Assembly (NCBI GenBank): GCA_023450335.1
Contig: JAEXHA010000009.1
Location: 1 to 15,236, forward strand
Length of the DNA stretch: 15,236 nt
DNA from: Actinomycetes bacterium
GTDB lineage: Bacteria > Actinomycetota > Actinomycetes > Actinomycetales > Microbacteriaceae
Direction of reading: 5' to 3'
In this document: piece after piece, positions 1 to 8,887 of the stretch
Numbering within the stretch: the stretch's first letter is position 1
Layout of the letters: every line of letters begins with the position of its first letter
Notes under the pieces: generated by a model
What the model was told of the DNA's origin: nothing
Databases searched by the model: none
What the model saw: only the letters and a program-made list of their open reading frames with translations
Made by a program: the position numbers and the translations under genes

Positions 1-2
1 TC

Positions 3-332
3 GACGGCGTCGACATCGACGTGCTCGACGAAGCCGCCGACGACGATGACGACGACTCGGACGACGATGACTCGGATGACGATTCCGACGACGAGGACGA
101 CTCGGACGACGATGACTCGGACGACGACTCCGACGACGACTCCGACGACGACGATTCCGACGACGACGCGGACGAGGACGACTCGGACGACGATTCCGAC
201 GATGACGATTCCGGTGACGACGCGGACGAAGACTCCGACTCCGACGACGACGCGCACCCTGACGAATCCCGCGACGGGGGACGCCGGGGCTTTCTCGGAC
301 TCGGCCGGTTCACCCGGCGCGCCCGCGGCTGA
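3..332 (+). CDS. 3' part of a gene for a highly acidic Asp/Ser-repeat protein
   Basis: The reading frame is already open at the left edge, so only the last 109 codons are visible; the GTG at 21 need not be the start. Roughly residues 14-80 are almost only Asp with regularly spaced Ser and a few Glu and Ala, in units such as SDDDD and SDDD. The end switches abruptly to a basic, Gly/Phe/Arg-rich tail (RRGFLGLGRFTRRARG). There is no LPXTG motif and no membrane segment in the visible part. I do not recognise the family. Such tails occur on surface, nucleic-acid-associated and cation-binding proteins, but function cannot be inferred without the missing N-terminus. The gene is convergent with the GH3 gene, with a hairpin in the 66-bp gap. 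That this frame is the real one is supported by the strongly biased composition and the clean stop; the other plus-strand frame gives a Thr/Arg string typical of a shadow. Confidence 0.7.
   Translation, partial: DGVDIDVLDEAADDDDDDSDDDDSDDDSDDEDDSDDDDSDDDSDDDSDDDDSDDDADEDDSDDDSDDDDSGDDADEDSDSDDDAHPDESRDGGRRGFLGLGRFTRRARG
45..255 (+). repeat. Low-complexity GAC/TCC codon repeat tract
   Basis: The DNA is made of short degenerate units of the form GAC-GAC-GAC/GAT-TCC/TCG, giving the Asp/Ser repeats of the encoded protein. Asp codons alternate between GAC and GAT and Ser codons between TCC and TCG, so it is a repeat in protein that has partly diverged in DNA. Tracts like this are prone to length change and to mis-assembly. 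Confidence 0.8.
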
Positions 333-347
333 AGTTCGCGGGAGTGT

Positions 348-389
348 CCGCCGGCGACGACGTCGTTCGGCGTCCGTCGCCGCCGGCGG
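348..389. terminator. Hairpin between convergent genes, possible bidirectional terminator
   Basis: CCGCCGGCG at 348-356 pairs perfectly with CGCCGGCGG at 381-389, and ACG (357-359) can extend it to CGT (375-377) with a 3-nt bulge. It sits in the 66-bp gap between the stop of the acidic-repeat gene and the stop of the GH3 gene. No T-tract follows on either strand, which is common for actinobacterial terminators but lowers confidence. Confidence 0.45.
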
Positions 390-398
390 GTGAGCGGC

Positions 399-2696
399 TC
401 AGCCCTCCACGCGGAACTGAGCGCTCAAGAGCACCTCGTCTCGTGACGAGGGCCCGACGAGCAGGTCGAAGCGGCCTGCTTCGACCCGGCGGATTCCGGC
501 GGCGTCGACGATCGTGCAGTCGCTGACGGCGACCGCGATCTCGACACCGCGCTGTTCACCCGGGGCGAGGTCGACGTGCCGGTAGGCCTTGAGCTCCTTG
601 TCGGCCCAGCTCACCGACGTCACCTGGTCGCGCACATACGCCTGCACGACCTCGTGCGCCGGTCGGTCGCCGGCGTTGCGCAGCGTGACCCGCGCGCGCA
701 CGGTGTCGCCCACGCCGACCTCGGGCTCGAGGATCTCGAGCGCCGCGTACTCCACGGTCGTGTAGCTCAGGCCCTCGCCGAAGGCGTGCGCGGGGCTTTG
801 CGTGAGGTCGGCGTAGCGGTCGCCGTGCTGGCCGCGGATCTGGTTGTAATACGAGGGCTGCTGCCCCGCGTGCCGGGCGAACGAGATGGGCAGCCGGCCC
901 CGCGGCTCGATGAGCCCCAGAAGCAGCTCGGCGATCGCGGTGCCGCCCTGCATGCCGGGGTTCGCGACCCACACCAGCGATGCCTCACGCACCGATTCGG
1001 GCAACACGAGCGGCTTCGACGCCAGCAGCACAACCACAAGCGGCGTGCCGGTGGCAGCCAGCGCGTCGAGCAGGGCCCGCTGCCCGCCGATGAGCTCGAG
1101 GGTCGCCGTCGACCGGCCCTCGCCGACCAGTTCGATGCGGTCACCGACCACCGCGACGGCGACGTCGGCCTGCTCGGCGGCGGCGACGGCCGCGGCGATC
1201 TGGTCCGCGTCGGGCTCGGCGGGCACGACGATCTGCGGCCGCGGCTGTCCGTCGGGGAAGAACGCGCCCGCGGGGTCGTCGGCGAGGGTGAGGATGCCGG
1301 CGCCCGGCGTGTGGGTGATGGTCCAGTCGTCGGGGCTCAGCGCCCGTAGACCGTCGAGCACGGTCGTGATGAGGTCTCGCGGCTGGCCCTCCGGCATCCA
1401 ATCGACCTGGCCGGATGAGCCGGCCCAGTCGCCCAGCTGCGTCTGGGCGTCGTCGGCGAGGGGACCGGCGACCGCCACGCGCAGTGCGCGTCCGGTCGGG
1501 ATCGCCCGCCCGTCCGGCCCCGCCGTTGCGCCGCCGGCCAGCGGCAGCGTGCCGTCGTTGCGCAGCAGTACGAGGCTGCGCCGCGTGACCTCGAGGTTGA
1601 GGTCGGTGTGGTCGTCGCGCCCGATGACGGCGTCGATGCGGGCGCGGTCGGGCAGCCGCGGGTTCTCGAACAGCCCGAACGTGAATTTGAGGCGCAGCAC
1701 GCGCGCCACGGCACGGTCGATGTCGGCCTCGTCGAGCAGCCCCTGTGCGACGGCGTCCAGCGCCCCGGGGAAGAAGCCCGGCGTCGTCATGATCATGTCG
1801 TTGCCGGCCTTGACGGCGGCTGCGGCCGCGTGCGCGTAGTCGGGCTGGATCTTCTGCTCCCACACCATGCGGCCGACGTTGTCCCAGTCGGTGATGAGGG
1901 TGCCGCGGTAGCCCCACTCGCCGCGCAGCACGTCGTTGAGCAGCCAGTCGTTGACGGTGATCGGCACCCCGTCGGTGGTCTGGTAGCCGAGCATGAAGGT
2001 GTGGCATCCCTCGCGGGCGACGCGCTCGAACGGCGGCAGGAACCAGGAGCGCAGCTTGCGCCGCGAGATGTCGGCCTCGCTCGCGTCGCGGCCGCCCTGC
2101 GTCTCGGAGTAGCCGGCGAAGTGCTTGGCCGTCGCGAGGATCGCGTTCGGGTCGCCCAGCCCGTCGCCCTGATAGCCGCGGACCATGGCTGCGGCGAGCT
2201 CGCCGATGAGGAAGGGGTCTTCACCGAACGTCTCGTTCACGCGCCCCCAGCGCAGGTCGCGCGCGATGCACAGGACCGGCGAGAAGGTCCAGTGGATGCC
2301 GGTGGCCGACACCTCGGTCGCCGTCGCACGGGCGACGCGCTCGACCAGCTGCGGGTCCCACGAGGCGGCCATGCCCAGCTGCGTGGGGAAGACCGTCGCG
2401 CCCTCCCAGAAGGAGTGGCCGTGGATGCAGTCCTCACCCACCAGCAGCGGGATGCGCAGGCGCGTCTGGGCGGTGAGCTCGGCCGCGCGCAGCACCTTCT
2501 CGGGTGAGGTGTGCAGAATCGAGCCGGCGTGCCGTTCGAGCACGATCTCGTCGAGGTCTTCGCGCGCGTCGAGCTGCATCATCTGCCCGACCTTCTCGGG
2601 GAGGGTCATGCGGCCGAGCAGATCGGCGATGCGCTCGTCGACGGGCAGAGCAGGGTCTTGGTACGGGGCGGTGGCGGTGTGGATGTCGGAGGTCAT
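399..2696 (-). CDS. Glycoside hydrolase family 3 beta-glycosidase (beta-glucosidase type), cytoplasmic
   Basis: A 765-residue enzyme expected to remove non-reducing-end beta-linked glucose or xylose from short oligosaccharides. The GH3 N-terminal barrel has TLPEKVGQM near residue 31, RWGRVNETFGEDP around 149-161 and KHF at 191-193. The nucleophile Asp is D270 in LITDWDNVG. The second domain begins near 370 (RRSLVLLRNDGTLPL), and E526 in LVGEGRS is the likely acid/base by position. A fibronectin-III-like domain ends the protein, preceded by HAFGEGLSYT. There is no signal peptide, so it acts on imported substrate. The ATG at 2696 is chosen because it overlaps the upstream permease stop (ATGA); the frame remains open further upstream but there it only shadows the permease gene. 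It is the last gene of the transporter operon. Exact sugar specificity cannot be read from the sequence. Confidence 0.93.
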   Translation of the reverse strand: MTSDIHTATAPYQDPALPVDERIADLLGRMTLPEKVGQMMQLDAREDLDEIVLERHAGSILHTSPEKVLRAAELTAQTRLRIPLLVGEDCIHGHSFWEGATVFPTQLGMAASWDPQLVERVARATATEVSATGIHWTFSPVLCIARDLRWGRVNETFGEDPFLIGELAAAMVRGYQGDGLGDPNAILATAKHFAGYSETQGGRDASEADISRRKLRSWFLPPFERVAREGCHTFMLGYQTTDGVPITVNDWLLNDVLRGEWGYRGTLITDWDNVGRMVWEQKIQPDYAHAAAAAVKAGNDMIMTTPGFFPGALDAVAQGLLDEADIDRAVARVLRLKFTFGLFENPRLPDRARIDAVIGRDDHTDLNLEVTRRSLVLLRNDGTLPLAGGATAGPDGRAIPTGRALRVAVAGPLADDAQTQLGDWAGSSGQVDWMPEGQPRDLITTVLDGLRALSPDDWTITHTPGAGILTLADDPAGAFFPDGQPRPQIVVPAEPDADQIAAAVAAAEQADVAVAVVGDRIELVGEGRSTATLELIGGQRALLDALAATGTPLVVVLLASKPLVLPESVREASLVWVANPGMQGGTAIAELLLGLIEPRGRLPISFARHAGQQPSYYNQIRGQHGDRYADLTQSPAHAFGEGLSYTTVEYAALEILEPEVGVGDTVRARVTLRNAGDRPAHEVVQAYVRDQVTSVSWADKELKAYRHVDLAPGEQRGVEIAVAVSDCTIVDAAGIRRVEAGRFDLLVGPSSRDEVLLSAQFRVEG

Positions 2697-3664
2697 CGTC
2701 TCGTGTTCTGCTCGAGGGGGCGGACGGCGGTCACGGCGTCGTTGACGTCGAGACCCTTCTTCTTCATGGCGCGGGCCCGTTCGCCGGCCGACCGCAGCCG
2801 CGGGTTGACGTATTCGTCGATGCCGAAGTTGATCAGCGACAGCGCGACGCCGATCGCGGCGATGCACAGGCCCGGCGGCAGATACCACCACCACTGGTTC
2901 TGGCGGAACGCGCCCTGGGCGCTGGCCCAGTTGAGGATCGTGCCCCAGTTGTAGGTGGTCACCGGGATCACGCCGATGTACGACAGGGTCGTGAGCGTGA
3001 TGATCGCGGCGGTGACGGTGCCCACGAAGCTCGCGGCGATGAGCGCCATGAGGTTGGGCAGCATCTCGACGGTGATGATACGGCGCAGCGGCTCGCCGTT
3101 GGCGCGGGCGGCGTGGATGAAGTCGCGGTTACGCAGCGACATGGTCTGCGCGCGCAGCACGCGCGCACCCCACGCCCAGCCGATGAGGCCCAGCACGCCG
3201 GCGATCAGCACGAGCGGCGGGTCTTCGAACACCGACGCCACGATGATGATCAGCGGCAGGCCCGGGATGACGAGGAACACGTTCGTCAGCGCCGACAGGC
3301 CCTCGCTGCGCCACCCGCTGAGGTAGCCCGAGATCACACCGACGGTGATCGCGATGATCGTCGCGATGATCGCGGCGAGGAACCCGACGACGATGATGCC
3401 GCGGGTGCCGTGGATGACCTGGCTGAGCACGTCCTCCCCGATGTGGGTGGTGCCCAGCCAATGGGCCGCCGACGGCGGCTGGAACCGGGCCGTGTGGTCG
3501 ACCTGGGTGGGGGAGTAGGGCGCGAGCACGTCGGCGAAGATCGCGACGAGCACGAAGAACGCCAGAATCGACAGGCCGATGATCGACTTGCGGTTGCGGA
3601 ACATCGCGAACGCCGAGGCGAGCTTCGATGTGAAGGTGGCCTTCGGGCGGGCTGCAGCGGTCAT
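2693..3664 (-). CDS. ABC transporter permease, DppC/OppC family
   Basis: A 323-residue inner-membrane subunit of a peptide/opine/nickel-type importer. The N-terminal cytoplasmic stretch and first membrane helix (about 28-48) are followed by the periplasmic-side segment APYSPTQ...HWLGTTHIGEDVLSQVIHG, typical of DppC (usually GTDxxGRD). Further helices lie near 90-112, 125-145, 150-168, 205-230 and 262-282. The cytoplasmic coupling loop with the EAA-like motif HAARANGEPLRRIITVEMLPN-type residues lies at 184-204 and should contact the ATPases. The start ATG at 3664 sits 1 nt after the stop of the upstream permease; the frame stays open upstream but overlaps that gene. The last 4 bases overlap the GH3 start. 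Opp-like permeases carry either peptides or oligosaccharides; the linked GH3 gene favours sugar. Confidence 0.92.
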   Translation of the reverse strand: MTAAARPKATFTSKLASAFAMFRNRKSIIGLSILAFFVLVAIFADVLAPYSPTQVDHTARFQPPSAAHWLGTTHIGEDVLSQVIHGTRGIIVVGFLAAIIATIIAITVGVISGYLSGWRSEGLSALTNVFLVIPGLPLIIIVASVFEDPPLVLIAGVLGLIGWAWGARVLRAQTMSLRNRDFIHAARANGEPLRRIITVEMLPNLMALIAASFVGTVTAAIITLTTLSYIGVIPVTTYNWGTILNWASAQGAFRQNQWWWYLPPGLCIAAIGVALSLINFGIDEYVNPRLRSAGERARAMKKKGLDVNDAVTAVRPLEQNTRR

Positions 3665-3665
3665 T

Positions 3666-4745
3666 TCAGGCCTCCGTCTGCCGGGTGCGAGGGTCGAGGA
3701 ACGCGTAGGCCACGTCGGCGAGGATGTTCGCGACGAGCACCGACAGCGTGATGACGAGGAAGACACCCTGCATGAGCGCGTAGTCTTTGGCGTTGGTGGC
3801 ATCCAGCAGCAGCTTGCCCACGCCGGGGTAGCTGAACACCATCTCCATGACGATGGTGCCGCTGACGATGAAGCCGATCGACAGCGCGAAGCTCTGAATC
3901 TGCGGCAGCACCGCGTTGCGGGCGGCGTAGCGCCACAGCACGCGGCGATGGGGCATGCCCTTGGCCTGCGCGACGGTGATGTAGTCCTCGTCGAGGACGG
4001 TGAGCATCATGTTGCGCATGCCCAGCATCCACCCACCCAGCGAGGCGATCACGATGGTGAGTGCCGGCAGGGTGCCGTGGTGGATGACCTCGCCGATGAA
4101 CTCGGCCGACCATTCCGGTCGCACGCCCACCCCGTACGCCTTGCCGATCGGGAACCAGCCGAGGTTCACCGAGAACAGCGCGATGGCCAGCAGCCCCAGC
4201 CAGAAGTAGGGGATGGTGCTCAGGAAGGTGGTGAGGGGAACGAGGCCGTCGAGCCTGCTGCCGCGGCGCCAGCCGACGATCGCGCCACCGATGGTGCCGA
4301 TGGCGAACGACACGATGGTGGCGAAGCCGACCAGGCCGACCGTCCACGGCAGGGCCTGGCTGATCACCTCGGCCACCGGGCGCATGCCGTGCAGCAGCGA
4401 GACGCCGAGGTCGCCCTGCAGCAGCAGCGCCCAGTAGTCGAGGTACTGCTGCCAGAGGGACTTGTCGGTGTCGAGCCCGAGCAGTGCACGCAGCGCGTCG
4501 GCGGCCTCGGGACTGACGGTGCGGTTGCGTGCCAGGTAGTAGTCGACCGCGTCGCCGCGCATGAGGCGGGGCAGGAAGAAGTTGATCGTGATCGCGGCCC
4601 ACAGTGTGAACAGGTAGAACGCGGCGCGGCTGCCGAGGAACCGCCACGGGATGCGGGAGCGGCCGGCGACGACCTCGGTGGCCGTGGTGCCGACCTCGAG
4701 CGGGTCGGCGGTCTCGACGGGCAGCTGGGGTTCGACGGCGGTCAC
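3666..4745 (-). CDS. ABC transporter permease, DppB/OppB family
   Basis: A 359-residue membrane subunit that pairs with the downstream DppC-like protein. It has a longer than usual hydrophilic N-terminus (about 35 residues) before the first helix (AFYLFTLWAAITINFFLPRL, about 42-61). The region after it, with VDYYLARNRTVS and a WQQYLDYWALLLQGDLGVS segment, is the typical DppB periplasmic part preceding the permease core. The EAA-type coupling loop is visible as TVAQAKGMPHRRVLWRYAAR, and the end has MVFSYPGVGKLLLDAT, a hallmark of the family. It starts with GTG at 4745; GTGA overlaps the stop of the upstream ATPase gene, which fixes this start and implies translational coupling. No divergence from neighbouring codon use. 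Confidence 0.92.
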   Translation of the reverse strand: MTAVEPQLPVETADPLEVGTTATEVVAGRSRIPWRFLGSRAAFYLFTLWAAITINFFLPRLMRGDAVDYYLARNRTVSPEAADALRALLGLDTDKSLWQQYLDYWALLLQGDLGVSLLHGMRPVAEVISQALPWTVGLVGFATIVSFAIGTIGGAIVGWRRGSRLDGLVPLTTFLSTIPYFWLGLLAIALFSVNLGWFPIGKAYGVGVRPEWSAEFIGEVIHHGTLPALTIVIASLGGWMLGMRNMMLTVLDEDYITVAQAKGMPHRRVLWRYAARNAVLPQIQSFALSIGFIVSGTIVMEMVFSYPGVGKLLLDATNAKDYALMQGVFLVITLSVLVANILADVAYAFLDPRTRQTEA

Positions 4746-5547
4746 CGGGCACCTCCGAGGGATCCGGGCGCGGACGCGAAATGCTTCTCGGGGTCGGGAG
4801 AGGCCGCGCGCAGCTCTTGGGTGTAGGGGTTCTGAGGGCGCAGGATGACGTCGTCGGCGGGGCCCCGTTCGACGACGCGGCCCTGGTTGAGCACCATGAT
4901 CTCGTCGCTGAAGTGGCGGGCGGTGGCCAGGTCGTGCGTGATGTAGAGCACGCCCAGGCCCTCTTCGCGCTGCAGATCGGCGAGCAGGTTCAGTACGCCC
5001 ACGCGCAGCGACACGTCGAGCATCGAGACGGGTTCGTCGGCGACCAGCAGCCGCGGGCGCGAGGCGAGGGCGCGGGCGATGGCGACGCGCTGGCGCTGCC
5101 CGCCCGACAGCTCGTGCGGGCGGCGATCGATGACGGCCTCGGGTACGAGGCGTACGCGGTCGAGCAGGCGCCGCACCTCGTCTTCGAGCTGGTCGGCGGG
5201 CACGACGCGGTCCAGGCGCAGCGGCCGCTCGATGTGGTAACGGATCGAGTGGTAGGGGTTCAGCGAGGCGAACGGGTCTTGGAAGACCATGCGCAGCTGC
5301 TGTCGGTACGCGCGCAGCCCGGCGCCGCGGCGGGGGATGGGTGTGCCGTCGAGACGCACCTCGCCGCGGGTGGGCACCTCGAGCTGGGTGAGGATCTTCG
5401 CGATCGTGGACTTGCCGCTGCCGGACTGGCCGACAAGACCCAGGGTCTGGCCAGACTCGAGCGTGAAGCTCACCTCGTCGAGCGCCTTGATCTGGCCCGC
5501 GCCGCGGACGGAGTAGATCTTGGTGACACCGTCGAACTCGAGCACGG

Positions 5548-5551
<4 letters not shown>
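4742..5551 (-). CDS. ABC transporter ATP-binding protein, DppF/OppF type
   Basis: A 269-residue cytoplasmic ATPase that energises the importer. Walker A is GQSGSGKST (41-49), the Q-loop Q91 lies in VFQDPFASLNP, the signature LSGGQRQR starts at 148, Walker B is LLVADEP (168-174), and the switch His is H206 in YITHD. The order and the PFASLNP Q-loop are typical of the F-type partner. Family members are often about 320-330 residues with a C-terminal oligopeptide-transporter (HPY) extension; here the protein stops soon after NPYTQEL, so that extension is nearly absent. The ATG at 5551 overlaps the upstream ATPase stop (ATGA) and removes a long non-family N-terminus that the open frame would otherwise add. 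Confidence 0.93.
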
Positions 5552-6372
<821 letters not shown>

Positions 6373-6405
6373 CGGCGGGGCTCGCTTTCGGGCTGGCTCG
6401 CTGAG

Positions 6406-6443
6406 CGGCGGGGCGGATGCCGGTGTGCGCATCCGCCCCGCCG
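6406..6443 (-). terminator. Strong GC hairpin between binding-protein and ATPase genes (partial terminator or mRNA stabiliser)
   Basis: Bases 6406-6420 and 6429-6443 form a perfect 15-bp inverted repeat with an 8-nt loop. It begins 10 bp after the TAA of the binding-protein gene and lies before the first ATPase start. No U-run follows on the minus strand. In many ABC operons such a hairpin after the binding-protein gene protects or ends part of the transcripts so that the binding protein is made in excess. Whether it ends transcription fully cannot be told from sequence. Confidence 0.7.
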
Positions 6444-6453
6444 TCGTGCGGGA

Positions 6454-8118
6454 TTACTCGGCCGGCGTCAGCTTCGTGAGGATCTGGACGATCCCCGGCT
6501 GGGTCGGGTCGCCGGAGGCGTACTGGTCGTCCTCCGTCGGCCAGCCGACGTAGTTGCGGGTGTTGTACTCACCCAGCAGCGGGTGCGAGCCCAGCGGAAT
6601 GGCCGGCACGTTCTCGACGAACGCCTTCTCCATGACCGCGAGGGCGGCGGTGCGCTCTTCTTCCGATGCCGCGTTGGCGTAGGTGTTCAGCGCCTCGGTG
6701 ACGGCGGGGTCGTCGAAGCGGCCGAAGTTGAACTGCGCCTTGTCGTCGACGATCCACTTCGGGTCCATCGTCGAGGTGTACAGGCCGTAGGCGTTGCCGG
6801 TGTCTTCGAGCCAGTGGATGATCGCCTGGAAGGTGCCCTCCTGGCGGGCGGCGTCCCAGCCACCCCAGTCGGGCTGGTCGACCTTGACCTCGATACCGAG
6901 GGCCGACTTGAGCTCTTCGGCCAGCAAGGCCTGCTCGGTGTTCCAGTCGCTCCAGCCGGCCGGCACCGAGATCGAGAACGAGACTGCGTCGCCATCGGGG
7001 TCGATGAGCTTCTCGTCCTTCCAGGTGTAACCGGCGTCGGTGAGGATCTGCTTGGCCTTGTCGATGTCGACCGAGTAGTTCTGGTCTTTGTATTCGGGCA
7101 GGATCTCGGCTTCGAGCAGGTCGCTCAGGCCCGTGACGTTCCACACCGGGGTGCTCGCGCCCTCACGGGCGATGTCGACGTACGCCTGACGGTCGATCGT
7201 CCACGCCAGCGCCTGACGCAGGGCCGGGTCGTTGAACGGCTCGGTCTGCAGGTTCATGAACAGGGTCCCCGAACCGGCGGTCGGCGAGACGAGGAAGTGG
7301 TTGTCCTCATCGGCGGCGAGGTAGCTGTCCTGGATCTGCGGGATGAACGCCTGCGCCCAGTCGGCCTCGCCCGACACCAGCGCGGTGGTCAGGGCCGCGT
7401 TGTCGCCGTAGGAGACGTAGTGCAGCTCGGGCACGGCAAGCTCGCCGCCCCAGTACTCGGGGTTGGCGGCAAGGGTGACCGACTCGGTGGTCCAGCTGTC
7501 GAGCACGTAGGGACCGGTGCCCACAGCCAGGCCTTCGCCGGTGAGCGGGTCGGTGTTGGGGTCTTCGATGTTCTCCCAGATGTGCTGGGGAACGATCGGG
7601 GTGTGCAGCACGCGCGCCTGCGCGGTGAACTTCGAGTCGGCGAAGTTCAGCGTGATGCTGTCGCCGTCGACGGTCGCGCCCTCATACTTGAGGCCGGAGG
7701 CGTCGGCGAGCTTGCCATTGAGGAACATGTCGAAGGTGAAGACGATGTCCTCGCCGGTGAAGTCGGTGCCGTCGCTCCACTTCACGTCGCTGCGGGGGAC
7801 GACCGTCACGGCGGTGTAGTCGTTGTTCCAGGTGACCGATTCGGCCAGCCACGGGGTGGTGCCGAGGTCGCCGGTCGGGTTCACGAGCGCGAGCGGCTCG
7901 AAGATGACCTTCGCGTAGCCGTACTTCGACGCCGACGAGTCACCCAGGTACGGGTTGTGCGACTCGGTCGTGATCGCGCCGTCGGGCTTGGCGATCGTGA
8001 GGGCGACGTCGCCGGTGGTGGCCGACGCGTCCGGGTCATTGCTGCTGCCTCCGGCGCAGCCGGTGAGCGCCAGTGCCGCGGCCAAGCCTGCGGCGACGAG
8101 CGAGGTCCTGAGCCTCAT
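6454..8118 (-). CDS. Extracellular solute-binding lipoprotein, family 5 (Opp/Dpp type)
   Basis: A 554-residue substrate-capturing protein of the importer, anchored to the outer face of the membrane. The N-terminus is a lipoprotein signal: basic MRLR, a hydrophobic stretch, and the lipobox LTGC with C21 as the expected lipidated residue, followed by a Gly/Ser/Asp linker. Family-5 landmarks are YAKVIFEPLALVN, the region VVPRSDVKWSDGTDFTGEDIVFTFDMF, GTGPYVLDSW, and NDPALRQALAWTIDRQAYVD. The start is fixed by a strong GGAG Shine-Dalgarno element (8123-8130). The gene leads the operon and is divergent from a TetR gene. Family 5 binds peptides, but several members bind cello-, xylo- or manno-oligosaccharides; the co-located GH3 gene suggests an oligosaccharide. 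The ligand itself is inference. Confidence 0.94.
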   Translation of the reverse strand: MRLRTSLVAAGLAAALALTGCAGGSSNDPDASATTGDVALTIAKPDGAITTESHNPYLGDSSASKYGYAKVIFEPLALVNPTGDLGTTPWLAESVTWNNDYTAVTVVPRSDVKWSDGTDFTGEDIVFTFDMFLNGKLADASGLKYEGATVDGDSITLNFADSKFTAQARVLHTPIVPQHIWENIEDPNTDPLTGEGLAVGTGPYVLDSWTTESVTLAANPEYWGGELAVPELHYVSYGDNAALTTALVSGEADWAQAFIPQIQDSYLAADEDNHFLVSPTAGSGTLFMNLQTEPFNDPALRQALAWTIDRQAYVDIAREGASTPVWNVTGLSDLLEAEILPEYKDQNYSVDIDKAKQILTDAGYTWKDEKLIDPDGDAVSFSISVPAGWSDWNTEQALLAEELKSALGIEVKVDQPDWGGWDAARQEGTFQAIIHWLEDTGNAYGLYTSTMDPKWIVDDKAQFNFGRFDDPAVTEALNTYANAASEEERTAALAVMEKAFVENVPAIPLGSHPLLGEYNTRNYVGWPTEDDQYASGDPTQPGIVQILTKLTPAE

Positions 8119-8122
8119 TGCT

Positions 8123-8130
8123 TCTCCTTC
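8123..8130 (-). promoter_or_regulatory. Strong ribosome-binding site of the binding-protein gene
   Basis: GAAGGAGAAG-type sequence on the minus strand a few nucleotides before the ATG at 8118. It is much stronger than the site before the first ATPase gene, consistent with excess binding protein. Confidence 0.8.
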
Positions 8131-8135
8131 GGTGT

Positions 8136-8158
8136 GGACTCCCGACGCCGGTGAGCCC
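8136..8158 (-). promoter_or_regulatory. Hairpin in the leader of the binding-protein mRNA
   Basis: On the minus strand GGGCTC (8158-8153) pairs with GAGTCC (8141-8136, one G-U pair) and, past a single A bulge, CCG pairs with CGG around a GCGT loop. It ends a few bases before the Shine-Dalgarno site. It could stabilise the mRNA or tune translation; no known riboswitch class is recognised. Confidence 0.4.
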
Positions 8159-8195
8159 CAAGGATCATCTCTGCGTCGAGCGTGATTGCGAAATC

Positions 8196-8225
8196 AACTT
8201 ACAATCAAGTAAGTAAGTTGTGCAA
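8196..8225 (-). promoter_or_regulatory. Possible promoter of the importer operon
   Basis: TTGCAC (8225-8220) and TAAGTT (8201-8196) on the minus strand are 18 bp apart and would start transcription about 70-80 nt before the binding-protein ATG. The whole element is covered by the operator-like palindrome, so binding of the divergent TetR protein would block it. The -10 match is imperfect. Confidence 0.35.
8197..8214. promoter_or_regulatory. Operator-like palindrome between TetR gene and importer operon
   Basis: ACTTAC-AATCAA-GTAAGT is a perfect 6-bp inverted repeat with a 6-bp centre; a slightly longer alternative, CAACTTAC and GTAAGTTG (8195-8202, 8213-8220), overlaps it. It contains the best -10 box for the TetR gene (TACAAT, 8200-8205, plus strand) and overlaps the candidate importer promoter. 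A very similar sequence lies in front of the second TetR/binding-protein pair (13560-13577), which strongly suggests that it is the binding site of these two regulators. Confidence 0.65.
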
Positions 8226-8227
8226 CT

Positions 8228-8878
8228 ATGCTGTTCACCATGAGCCCGACGCAGCGCCATCGCCCGAAATCCCGCCCCGAGACCGTCGCGCGGCGCCGCG
8301 AGATCGTGAAGGCCGCGGCCGAGGTTTTCGGCGCCAAGGGCTACACCGGCGGCACCCTCATCGACATCGCCGAGCAGGTCGGCATGACGCACGCCGGCAT
8401 CCTGCACCACTTCGGCTCGAAGGACGCGCTGCTGCTCGAAGTGCTCACGTACCGCGACGAGACCGACGTCGAAGGGCTCGAAGACCGGCACATCCCCGGG
8501 GGTGCGGAGCTGTTCCGTCACCTCGTGCGCACGGCGCTGGCCAACGCGCAGCGTGCAGGCATCGTGCAGTCGTTCGTCGTGCTGTCGGCCGAGTCGGTCA
8601 CCGACGAGCACCCGGCGCGTGAGTTCTTCCGCAGCCGCTACGAGGTGCTGCGCGGCGAGGTCGAGCGGGCGTTCCGCGTCATGTGCGACGAGCGCGGCGT
8701 GGCCGACCCGGGGTCGATCGACGACGCGGCCGCGTCGATCCTCGCCGTCATGGACGGCCTGCAGGTGCAGTGGCTGCTCGAGAGCGACCAGGTCGACCTG
8801 GCGCGCTCGACGGAGTTCGCCATCGAGGCGATCGTCAACGCCGTGCTCGCCCCGCGGCCTTCACCGCTGGCGGAGTGA
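8228..8878 (+). CDS. TetR-family transcriptional regulator, divergent from the importer operon
   Basis: A 216-residue repressor-type protein. The N-terminal TetR DNA-binding domain starts at RRREIVKAAAEVFGAKGY; the helix-turn-helix is about residues 43-62, with TLIDIAEQVGMTHAGILHHFGSK as its core (GxxxxxxHHFxSK is typical). The C-terminal ligand domain is all helical and contains FVVLSAES and MDGLQVQWLLES, both shared with the second TetR protein in this window. The start could be the ATG at 8228 or the ATG at 8240; neither has a clear Shine-Dalgarno site. A TACAAT -10 box inside the operator suggests autorepression. The likely targets are itself and the importer/GH3 operon, with an imported sugar or its breakdown product as inducer (inference). 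It ends 9 bp from the convergent serC gene. Confidence 0.9.
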   Translation: MLFTMSPTQRHRPKSRPETVARRREIVKAAAEVFGAKGYTGGTLIDIAEQVGMTHAGILHHFGSKDALLLEVLTYRDETDVEGLEDRHIPGGAELFRHLVRTALANAQRAGIVQSFVVLSAESVTDEHPAREFFRSRYEVLRGEVERAFRVMCDERGVADPGSIDDAAASILAVMDGLQVQWLLESDQVDLARSTEFAIEAIVNAVLAPRPSPLAE

Positions 8879-8887
8879 GCCGGGCGC

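Noticed and set aside
2504..4826. Two 415-codon plus-strand frames opposite the permeases and GH3 gene
   Set aside because: Composition is dominated by Arg, His, Asp, Gly and Ala with no motif; the minus strand encodes clear permeases.
6373..6432. Start of the DppD-like ATPase at the ATG at 6432
   Set aside because: The extra 20 residues are Pro/Ala/Arg-rich, unlike the family, and are encoded by the hairpin after the binding-protein gene.
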